Assembly (NCBI GenBank): GCA_958299035.1
Contig: CATQJL010000316.1
Location: 40,660,025-40,724,024 of the forward strand
Origin: Cylicocyclus nassatus
Taxonomy: Eukaryota; Nematoda; Chromadorea; Rhabditida; Strongylidae
Reading direction: 5' to 3'
DNA: 64,000 nucleotides
The translations under genes were made by a program, and so were the position numbers. Of this stretch, positions 22,501-33,200 are shown one piece after another. The notes under the pieces were generated by a model. That model ran no database searches. It saw only the letters and a list, made by a program, of their open reading frames with translations, and was not told the origin of the DNA. Position 1 is the stretch's first letter. Every line of letters starts with the position of its first letter.

Positions 22501-25027
22501 TGGCAATACATGCCATAGCTCTACTGTACCTAATACGCATCACATCTTCAAAAACTGACATTCTGCAGTAGCCAGATGATAGTTTGAAAGTTGATTTCGT
22601 TGTAGTGTTCTTACCTTTCTGATTTCAACACCGGACACTATGCTATCTTACTAGGCCTACATCATCATCATCATCATCATCATGCTATTGACTACGATCA
22701 CTTTTATTTCAGGAACTAAACTTCCAACCATATCATTATAAATTTGTGAGCATCGAGTATTACCAAACCAGAAAAATCCTCCGGTTTCTACGATAACATC
22801 ACGGCGTAAACACCTAAGTATGAGCATCATTTCGGAAAGGTATCCTTTCAGCTTAAGGACCCTTTGTGCAATCACCATGTCTCAAATCAAAACTCTAGAC
22901 TTTTGAACTCATTCTTCTGCTGCTCAGCTTCAGCCCCTACTAGTGAACCCAGATATTTAGCATAACTACAACGCACCTCCTTCCTTCTTTGTATCATGTT
23001 CCTGCTTTACTGTATCTCCTCGGTCAGATTCACTAGAACGAGATTTCTTCTCCTTCCGAATTTTCTTATGCTTCTCTACTCGTCTTCTCTGTGATCCATA
23101 ATTCAACATTTCTGAGCACTGAGGGCATAGTCGCACTTTCACTAGTGCATTCTTCCGTTCGCCACCTTCAACGTAGCTGAAGTTCACCTGCAAATAACCA
23201 AAACTTTATAAGATGCTTTTACATACACTGAAAAAATATCCTACAATCACGTAACCCATTTGTTCATGCCTATAGAGTACTGCCTACCGCTCAAGCCTAA
23301 TGAAAAAGGTTTTCCCGGTGTCGAAGCAGAGGCACCGTCGAAGAGGAAATTCAAAACCACTATGCCTCTCTCACTCCTTCGAGAAAAAAAACCTTTTCCA
23401 GTACAATTAGCTAACTGGTAGTATACTAAATTCAAAGAATGCGGCAATATCATATTCTGAAAATCGAATTAGTACAGTTAAATGGGCAACAGAAGTTTTC
23501 AAGGAATTAGAAAAATTCAATTCATGGATTTTTCTCTGGAACTAAGACGTGAAATTTTTAGCCTTATATTTCAGTGTATGTACCAAAGACAATGTATGCG
23601 TGGGGCTCTAGCATTGCCAAAGACGAATTAACTTTCAAAACTTTCTTTTCCTATCTGAACTGACGAGAAAAAAAAACAACAAGCACATATCTCTATGGGT
23701 CAGAGTATCCGTAATTCAAAGACACTTTTCCAATATGACTCAAAATCAGCTTGCATCTTTGCGATATGCCTATTCAGTTTACGCACTCTAGAAAATGCAA
23801 GATTTCTTCTTTCGAAGATAATGCCGGAATTAGAGATTAATGATTATCGAGACTTTTGAAGCAAAACTGTGCCTGATATATCGTGAATGACTGGAAGGGT
23901 GGTGATTTTTTAGAGGAAAATTTGGCGCAGTCTAATCATCTTATTTCCAAGCATTACGTAGATCAGAGTTTAGGCGATTTCTTGTGTCTTTCAAATTATC
24001 TATCAAAGAACCTTTTCTCACTTCACAAGATAGATGGAATAAAATTTTACTCAACTGGATCGAGACCATACAAACTATTTTTCTACTAGTCCGAAACGGA
24101 TAAATATATTGCAACGTTTCACAAAGTTCTTCCAGCTAATGATATAATGAGAAAAGGCAAGATTACCTCCCAACTAGACAAGGCTTCCTGAGAAGGACAT
24201 TTTTTGGCGCCACAAATGAACTGCCCTTTCCCAGAGCGCACTTCTGCTTCTGTCCTCCATCTCATAGCAATCTTGTTCTTTTTGAAGTAAGTGAGATCAA
24301 CGATGCAGTATTCTAAATTTTATGACGGATGAATTTTTGCATGTCATCCAAATACACGTCAAACCAGTTATAGGTTATTAGAAATATGCATAATTATTGT
24401 CTAAAAGAAACTTACTAGCCTTTGAATAGTTTATCGTAGTATTTCTTTGCCATCCTAGCCTCCCAACTAGTTGCTACAGCAGCTTCATCTGCATCAGTCC
24501 ATAGAAATTTGTGATTATCCTGCAAACCAAGAAATACTCGAAAAAACTCAGATATATGAAGTAGGACACATCACCTTAAGAACATCATAGTCAGTGCGAT
24601 CTCTGCTTGTATCACGTTGCAGTATATTCGTGGCACCCGGATGCGAAAGATAGTATAAATTGATCAATTCCTTGTGTCGAGAGTAAGCATCCATTGCCAT
24701 CATCCGAGTTATTTGTCTGAAAATGCCCAGTGATTCATTCATTTAGACTTCTTCTCTACACTCACCTATGCATACGACCATGTTCTTCTTGAAACCAAGC
24801 TTTTGCCTCTTTCCTGCCCGGTTTCTTTTCCTAGATCATAATGCCGTAAAGTACTCATGCTGAGCGAAGAAGACAAAGCAAAAAGATGAAGAAGTTACCA
24901 GCGAACTGAAGTCTTTCTCCAGCAAATCATTTCGTTTCTTCTTTCTGCGCTCGACTTCACTTTGATAGTCAAATTCTGACTGGATGTCATCTACGTTAGC
25001 ATCAGGATTTCTTCTCACGTTATCCAT
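19504..25027 (-). CDS. FRA10AC1: FRA10AC1 ortholog, nuclear protein
   Basis: Ortholog of human FRA10AC1, a conserved nuclear protein associated with spliceosomal/RNA-processing complexes. Seven minus-strand exons: 24899-25027, 24766-24830, 24575-24716, 24420-24519, 24167-24312, 22977-23187, 19504-19622. All phases agree and give 303 aa (human 315). Family motifs in order: MMAMDAYSRHKELINLYYL, DNHKFLWTDADEA, MAKKYYDKLFKEYCIVDL, KIAMRWRTEAEVRSGKGQF, ICGAKKC (a Cys pair), VNFSYVEGGERKNALVKVRL with CPQCSEMLNY (second Cys pair), a basic Lys/Arg/Ser region, and the acidic end MDDDIDDFLDDLFE that parallels the human C terminus. The intron after KLFK has a GC donor (AAAG then GCTAGT). The last intron is 3.35 kb and contains a TA-flanked MITE. 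The start is the first Met in frame with the conserved acidic/basic N-terminal block. It is transcribed in the same direction as the vigilin gene upstream of it. Confidence 0.93.
19823..19975. repeat. Short GC-rich palindromic repeat
   Basis: AACTGGATTGGCGGCTTGGC near 19828 is mirrored by CTTCCAGCTGCCAATCCAGT near 19951, enclosing GCGGGGCT / AGCCCCGC inner arms and a GC-rich loop. It lies in the last FRA10AC1 intron. A diverged copy with the same ends (GCCCCGCCTTTCAGCCGCC) lies at about 51395-51665. Non-coding. Confidence 0.6.
19984..20667. mobile_element. Tc1/mariner-like MITE, CAGGGTGTCCC ends
   Basis: The ends CAGGGTGTCCCAAAAAATAT and its inverse TTTTTGGGACGCCCTG are flanked by TA on both sides (19982-19983 and 20668-20669). 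Length is 684 bp. No transposase ORF. It is inserted in the 3.35-kb last intron of FRA10AC1. Confidence 0.75.
22660..22685. repeat. CAT trinucleotide microsatellite
   Basis: About eight CAT units in a row, inside the last FRA10AC1 intron. It produces a run of Met in one minus-strand frame, which is not coding. Confidence 0.9.
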
Positions 25028-27263
25028 GAGGAAAACTGCAAAAAGGAGGTGCAAAAATTACAGCATTCTTCAATCGTCAGGCATGGAGATCAGGGAACTC
25101 TTCTATGAGTAGTCTCACAAATGTAGAAGTTTCCTCACTACCCCAGCAATTCTTGAGAAGTCCCACGCGAAGATCTGCAAGATCAGATACGCGCCTATGC
25201 ATGCAAGAGGTGTGTGTGGGCGTTTGTTGCGTCTGCGGTCCCGTATGGGCGACGTTTTCCTCCACACGATTTTCCTCACAGACAACAGGGACAAAATAGG
25301 GTTCTGCCATGTCGATAGATTACAGTACCACTTTATCTCTCTCTCCCTTCCTCTCTTCAAGCTTACGCACTTGAAAACCCGGTTTCTGTAGCCACCTTGT
25401 GTTGTACTACTCCGGATTTTGCGGAGTACCACTCAAGACGTAAGCTCACCGGCGTTTACAAAAACAGTACAAAACGGTGAAAAAGAAGACGTTCACTCAG
25501 AACCCAGCGGCATGCAAAGATAAGTCTGTTGTTCGGATTGTAGCACGTTTAAATGTTGTAATTTGAACACAAGCATGTTCAGATTACAACGTTTTTCTTT
25601 TTCTCGGTTGAATCATGTCACTGATCTTGGTTTGATCTATGCTAATTTTGCATGCGTTTCCATGTTTTTTGCAATTCCCAGATAAAACGGAAAACTCTGA
25701 GACGGAAGGCCACGCAGTTTTGCAAACGTTGCTCAGGATGGTTATGTCTATTACATGCGCTCAAGCTGCGCCAAACAACACAAAAACGACAACGACAAGA
25801 TCTTGGCCATAAAGATTGCTCTGCCGCACTTACACTTGCTACAGGCTATGCAAATAAAAATAGTACAAAATAAGGAACACTCCAAAACAAAGTATCTTGC
25901 AAAGCGAAAATGAAAAAAGTCATGCTCACCTGCGCTGCAGAAACGTCAAGTTTTTTCTTCGATAGGAGCCTTTGCTGCGTTAGCGCATAAGCGAAATCTA
26001 CTCGGCTTAGCTGAGTTCTGAAGTGAACCAAAATGGTGACTATGATCTAAAACGTGTAGCTTGAGCAGTATCTCCTCATATCTTGTTTTCTGTTTCCCGA
26101 TATTTACATCAGTTCGCTACCTTTACTCAGCTTGCTTGATACGATAATTCACGACCAAAACATTAACGCAGTTTAGAAAAAAACCGGCAGACTGTGGATA
26201 CCTCGAAAGGGAATGGTCAGAAATCGAATTGGCCAATCCAAACGAGCTGCATGCCATCAGATGCAGCAAAAAACGCTGACTTCGAACCTGTACTCCATAT
26301 CTGCTCAGCGCCTATGTGGGCGGAGTTACGAACCGTTAAAAGCGATTATTTTGCTAAAAACTCGTGCAAGCAAAGCGCGAATTTGATGATACAGAGCCTT
26401 GTTTGACTTAATGCTGGTCCAAAACATGCAGCTAGGTTACTTTATATTCTTAAAGCCTAAAGGTGAGCTGAAAGTGCAGAAATGTGCTTAATTTTGCAAT
26501 TTCTAAGCATGATTTTTTCGCAATGAAACTGCCCATCACTTCGTCCACAAATGCGCTAAGCAGATATGAAATACACACTGGAACTCAGCGTTGAATGGTG
26601 CATCGATAGGTAGCTTGCTTGGATTGGCCACTTCGAATTCTGATCATTCCCTTGTTTGTATAACTTTTACAGACTATGCTTCCCAAAGGTCTGATTAGCG
26701 CAATCGAACGTTACTGTTCTTCTTGCTCTATTTCATCAGCACAATGGAAAAAGGGAGAATGAAACATGAAGATTCTTTCTTTCGTTTAGTCATCTTCCAT
26801 AAACTATTAGAGTGATGGTCGAGTGTAATTCCTTCACTATTGAGAAGAAATTCTTAAGAAAGATATGTTAGAGCCGATACTGTTATATTTTGACAAGACT
26901 GAAGGCACAATGTTTTAACACCGATTTGACCTGTTTATCATCACACAGAATCCTTCTAGAATATGGCTATAGAACCATTATGGAATAAAACAGGAAAAAT
27001 AAATATATGATCACAATAAATAATGATTGAAAGTCATAGTACTAGAACGAAATCCCGTTAAGAATCATTCTACACGGAATAGGCACTTGAAAAGGAAAAA
27101 AGAGGCGATAAAACAATCTCTGGAGAATTTGAAAATTCAACTAAAACAATTCAGAATGAAAAAATTAAGCTAGAAAACAGCGTATAAGTGCTTTCTGTGA
27201 GCAGATCAGTGCAGGGAGCAAGGTGTGTGTGTGCTGGTGTAGGTCAAATCCTCAAGATGGTGG
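25028..27263. other. Spacer between vigilin and FRA10AC1
   Basis: The 3' side of vigilin and the 5' side of FRA10AC1, both on the minus strand. No supported gene. A 77-codon minus ORF at 25077-25310 sits just upstream of the FRA10AC1 start but overlaps open frames on both strands and matches nothing known to me. The fold-back at 26209-26651 is listed separately. Confidence 0.5.
26209..26651. repeat. Fold-back repeat in the intergenic spacer
   Basis: GGGAATGGTCAGAAATCGAA and TTGGCCAATCCAA at the left are mirrored by TTGGATTGGCCACTTCGAA and TTCTGATCATTCCC at the right. The inner block CTCCATATCTGCTCAGCGC faces ATGCGCTAAGCAGATATG. The arms are diverged, so it is an older element. The plus ORF at 26194-26406 is inside it and is not a gene. 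Confidence 0.65.
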
Positions 27264-30200
27264 TTACCAGCGGCGGGCGCTTCCCCAAGCACCACCTACA
27301 GTGTGGGAAGGAGCTGCAGCGCCCATGTCTGGGAAATGTTCCGAGCTTCCGATATCCAGCTGCCACGGAGCATTGCTAATCTGTACGGGCTTATTCACCT
27401 TTGGCTGTTCCTGCACGCGTGTGGAGACGTATTGGTTCTGAAAGTGGATCGTGAGATACAAGATATAGAGCAAAGATCAAAAAAAGAAACATTGTTATCT
27501 TTTTATTAAAAACTAATTATTGCAGAGTAAACTCGATGCATACAGAGAAGAGAGCGCTCAAGCTGAGTAAGTACACTGCGAAAAAGCGCACGTCAGAATT
27601 TCGTTAAAGGATATTTGTCGACACTGCCCCAACTAGTGCAATTACACCACCGTGAGCGTGCTTCTTTGGTCCTTTCCAGCTTGACAGTAGGACAGGACAG
27701 GACAGGGAAAGGACAAGGATGCTGCGAGCTACCAAGTCCTCGCGCGCTGCAGCGTATTGTCAAGCTGGAAAGGCACCAATAAGGCATGCCCGAGTGCTGT
27801 AATTGCACGAGTCGGGGCAGGACGAATATCCTTCAGCACTAGACAACTTGGTGTTTTAGGCCGCATTTATACTTGGTAAGATGCCCCAAAATCAAAAATA
27901 ACGTAAGACGCAGAAAAAGGTTTTGCGCTTGATACAGAAGCCAAAGGATAATTATTTGATACGACAGGAAAAATGCCTATTACACAAGTTTTGCGCTCAA
28001 TCGATATGCAAACGTATGCAGCAAATAAAAACCTACCCTATCGACATGGTCCACCAAAAACTCCTCTTCTTCAGCACGCAAATGATCGATGCAGTCATAT
28101 ACCGCATCTTCGCTTTTACCGGCAATGATGACGAGGTTAGGGTCCGCCGCATCACGAGGGAAACGAATTTCAACACCATAGTCTTCCATGAGCTAGACAA
28201 AAGGATAGGAGCATGTCACATGTTATTACCCAAAACGAATAGGCTACCTTTTTGAGATTCTTGCCACGTTGGCCAATCATGCGAGGATGGAAACCAGCGT
28301 CTATGGACACTTCCTGCGTAAACATGGATCGAATCTCTTCAATCATTTCGTCAATTTCAGCAGCGCAAGCACGTGCTGAAGCCTCGTAACCTGCAATATG
28401 ATGCTTACGCTGCCTTCTAACTCCGCTGAAAATCACAGAACAACACGAGGCTCTGCTTTTTCTCGGAAAGTAGAGAACGACATGCCGCCGAAAGGGGTGG
28501 TCCCATGCGGGCACCTGCGACAGACCACGCATGCATATTGTAGGTGATTATTATGGTAACACAGATTTGTGGTAGCTGTCCGAGCGGATGGAGCATATAG
28601 GCGACATACAGTCCCTAACCCTTTATCGGAGCTATACATGCGACCGGAGCAACTTGCCATATACGCTTAGCATTTGCACACAGTATAGAAAACAAGTTTT
28701 CCAGGTTTTTCTACGTTTTTTCTAGGTTTTCTGGTTTTCTAGGTTCTCACACGCAAACTGCGAGTACCAGCATAGACAGCAATCAAAAAAGCAATTATTT
28801 TGGCGAACCACAAGCTTAGACACTACAAGGAGAACACTTACCCTGGATGGTGATCTGGTCCGATTTTTCTTCACCACGCGGCAGACTGATCTGAACATCA
28901 TGTTTGGCTCTGAGTGCATTCACAGTAGCTCCTCTCGGCCCAATGATGCGAGTATGATATTCAGCAGGAACGTCGATTACAAGTTGGAACGAACGAAGCT
29001 TCTAAAAAAATCACTAAATAGAAGAGCAGAATACATAGAAAGTGACTTCACGATCTATACATGGACGAAAACGCACCCTGTCTTCAGCCAGAGCCTCAAA
29101 TTCAGCGATCTTCTCTCTGATCTTTTCCAAAGCATCCTCAACATGTTCGCGTTGCCCAGTGACCGTAATCTCCTCGCTCTCGTTATTCTTTGGGATTGAT
29201 ATGTTGACGTCGTAATCTTGCATGAGCTTGCGAACCTAGATATCTCATTGTAGAAAGATGTGGCACAAAGGAGATTTATTACCGTTTCTCCACCGCGTCC
29301 AATAAGACTGCGATGCATGTCGATAGGAACGTTGATCACTTTCGACACCGGCACCATTGCCAGCAGCTCTTCCTTTGCAGCCTCACACTTCGTGTCTCGA
29401 CCAGAGATCGTCACAATATTCTCAGGATGTGTTTCGGCATCTGCACCGTCTGTGGCTTCTGGAAAGATCCGAATGAGCAATAAGACACACAGTATGGAAA
29501 TGCTTGTAGCATACCATTACCGAATCTGCGCTCAGGGAAACGGATGAGTACATGATGCTTCGATTGTAGATCCTGAATCTTTTGACCACGATTTACGAGT
29601 AGAGCACGGTGGAATTGTGATGGAATCTCCACTTGAATCGACACTTGCTTCTCCTAAATAAATACACTACTTCGATCGTCGGAAAAGCACTATGTTCTGG
29701 GTGCGCCAGCGGTCTTATCCTAATCGAAATCTACAACAAAATTATTATCGCTAACTAAGCAATATCCCAAAAAAATAACAGAAACGTATCAAAACTACTT
29801 ACAATGTCCTCAACAATCTCTTCGATGCGTGCCTTAGCTGATTCGACGCATTGCTTGGAGCCTTTGATATGGACGGTAGTCGAGTCGCTTCCCATCTAAA
29901 CATCAGAATTTTTTGACGGATAAAAAACGAGAACCGTTAACAACCTTCGGGAAGGAAATGACGACTCCACCGTTTTGCTCTTGAATCTCACGAAGTACTG
30001 CAGCTCCTCGCATAACGAAGTGACGGTGATGCTTGGTATCAACCTCGATCTAATTTTGGAATTACAATAACGCCGCGAAAAATTTTTATAATTCACGTAC
30101 GGTGCTTTCGACTGTCTCGTTGAGTTGCTTGATGTTCTCTTCAAGCTCCTTCTTCACCTTGAGAACATCTTCCTTCTTACCAAGAAGATGGATGGTTTCC

Positions 30201-33200
30201 TTGTCAGCGTCCGTTTCTCTGGGGAACATCACACGTACATCATAATTTTCACGCATCTATAAGCAGAGACACTATACTTCAGATAGACTTCAGCTAAGAT
30301 ACTGAGCAGATCAAACGTAAACAGTTCTTGGCGGCGCCCCTCCCTCCCCCCCCCCCCCCCCCTCCCCGAAGATGGGTCGCGAAATTTTTGAAATTTACTT
30401 ACATGGGTTACAAAAATGTGCAGTGACTTTTTTATTCTTGTAAATAATTAGAATAATTTTTAAATTTGCAGATCCAAACTAGCCTTGTAAAAAATTTTTC
30501 TCGGGGGCGTAGACGCCACGCCGCCTTTCTCAAGATTTTAGGGGTTATGGACCCTCAAAAATTTTGAGAAGCACCCAAAAAATTGGAGTGCGTGGCTGAC
30601 GCCACGCACCTTCACTTAAAAAAATTTTTGCCACCCCACCCCCGGTCCGAAATCCTGACCCGCCACTGAAAACTACCTATCATTATAGAAAGAGTATATT
30701 ATAGGAAGTACCTTATTGATCTTTGCGCCGCCTTTTCCAATAAGGAATCTATGGAATTCAGGTTTTGCTACAATGGTGTCCTCATGGAGGTTGACTTCCT
30801 TGTCCTTGGCAAGATCAACGAGCAACTTCTGAGCTCTTTCGGCATCCGGTTTTGGTCCACGAATGGTGACCTGCAGATAATTACGCAAATTTTCCTACCA
30901 TCAAAGACCTAAAACTCACTTTGGTACTTTCACTTTTCTCAGCTGGGAATCTAATATGCACACCACCGCATTCCTCCTCAATATCAGAGATAAGACGGCG
31001 TCCATTGCCAAGAAGTCGCGATTGCACTTTCACGGGAATATCAACTTCAATGATGACAATACTGGCCTGCAAACCTCCTATGTATGAATTTCAAAAAATG
31101 TCGACTCGTAGAACTCACAAGCTCATTTTGGATTTTATTCAGCTGATCAATAGCTTTTTCGACATTCGCTTTCTTTCCAGTAACAGTGATGCGCTCCTCG
31201 CCGGAATCGCCCTGAAATATTGCCAGTCAGGACTGCCTGCAGTTACAAAGGTCGGAAGGTCTGAGCAGATGGGTCCGTTTTGGAAGCATCAAAGGCACTG
31301 TGTCATCAAACTTGGGTTGTAACGGATTTTTACGCATTTCATCGGGGGAACCCCTTATTATGCGAATGCCCAAATCCCGCTCGATAAGGTCTCCCCTATG
31401 CCGAGAAACTTGGGCTCAAAGTAACTCGCGGAGCGCATTTCGGCGCGAGCTGGACAACTTGTCGGTTTCCCTGTTGCGTTTCAACACGTTTTTCCAGGTG
31501 ACACCATTCTTCTTGACGTGTTAAAACTTGCGGCCAAAATAAGGTAGAGCGGAACAGCTCGTCGGCACTGCACCTACGGGGCTTCGACAAACGGGTTGCT
31601 GGGATTTTTACGCGCGGTTGAGCCCGTACGGGGTTATACAAAGTCAAGTCGGGAAGACCTTGTAATTCGTAAAAATCCCGAGATCCAATTTCTGGTGAGA
31701 TACTGCCTTTATGTTTAACAATGCGGTTGGAATGAGCCATTTCGTATTTGATTCAATCGACGAAGAAGAAGAAGCTGGGTGTTTGGATTTTTTTTAATTC
31801 TATGCTTTACGACAAACATGTATGAGTAAAAGTTACTCTATAAAAAATAAAAATATTTCAGAAACCTCTACTCACCTCTGGTAAATCAATCCTGGTCTCT
31901 GTTTCCTCACGAATCTTCTTGATCGTAGCACCGCCTTTTCCAATGATATGTTTGTGGAACTCTTTGAATATTGGGACGGTTTCCTGATAGTTGCTTTCAG
32001 CCTGGAAGTAAGTCAAGCTCAATCCTCAATGCTATATCAAAATTTCAAAAATTCATACCAGCTCTTTCGCTAATGTCTGGAGTTGCTTGTAAACCTTGTC
32101 CACTTCGCTCTTTTCACCTCGAATGTTGATGACATCAGATTTTTTGTTGACATCAGGGAAAGAAAGGACCTGAAAGGGGAAATTATTGTAGACTTGAAAG
32201 GTAAGCAAAATTTTTCAAAAAAGGATCGTCTCGAACTTACGATGTTGGGATGAGCAACGCGGATTTTTGAGATATTTTCTCCTTTTGCACCAATAATGAG
32301 TTTGTGAAGACGCTGTTCGATTATTATGTCGCGCGACTTCTCATTCTCCTGTATTCCGATTACAACATTATAGCATACAAGAAGAGTGACAAACATACAA
32401 TCTTTGATACAATGGTCTTGATATCTTCGACGGCTCGTTTTACTCCGTCCTTCTTTCCTTCAACAACAATTTCATCCGAGTTAGTTTGCTCGTTTGGAAT
32501 TGAGATCTGCACTCCAGTCTCATCCTTGATTTTCGTGACTGAAAATGTAAAACTGACAAAAGTAAAGAAAAAAAGCGAGGGAACTCACTTAGCGCTCCTC
32601 CTCTACCGATGACATGCCGGTGTAGACTTGGGTGTACTTTCACTTTTTCAATACACATTTCTTTCTGGAGACGATCTACCTCCGCAGAAAGAACCGCATG
32701 AGCAGCCTAAAATGAGGAGCACAATGTCAGCAACAAAGGAATAAACCAACCTTAACTTCCTCCGGTGCTCCCTCGAGAAAGATATTACCGGTGTCCTCAA
32801 AGTCAATCTGTACCTTCCCGCGATTTGGGACAAGATTCTGTAATGTAGGACTATATCTAGTAAAATATTTCAAATGTGTTATCTTAAAAAATTTGTTCAG
32901 TGGAGTTACGATAAGCCGTGGACGGTGAATAATTTGGCTCAGACAAAATTTGCTCCTATCATATGCATGCTTCCAAAGTTTAGTAGGAACCCAAAATTGC
33001 TATTGAGGAAGTATGATGTTGACGAGGTGTATGACACAGCGCGCAAACTATGTAAATCAAGCTAAGAATACCTGCAAAGTTGATCCTTTCGGACCGATGA
33101 GATGTTTGTGAAGCCAACTAGGTGCCACTATCTGTTGGGTGATCACGGAGCTAGCGCGCTGATATACTAGCGCAAGAGCCTCGCCGAGCTTGGCAGGATC

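Noticed and set aside
22887..22966. Alternative C-terminal exon for FRA10AC1 (AEAEQQKNEFKSLEF)
   Set aside because: It would phase correctly with a tiny intron, but the exon at 19504-19622 matches the human acidic C terminus much better.
25077..25310. 77-codon minus ORF just upstream of FRA10AC1
   Set aside because: Protein-like in its last 40 residues, but three other frames are also open here and no family, splice partner or start context supports it.
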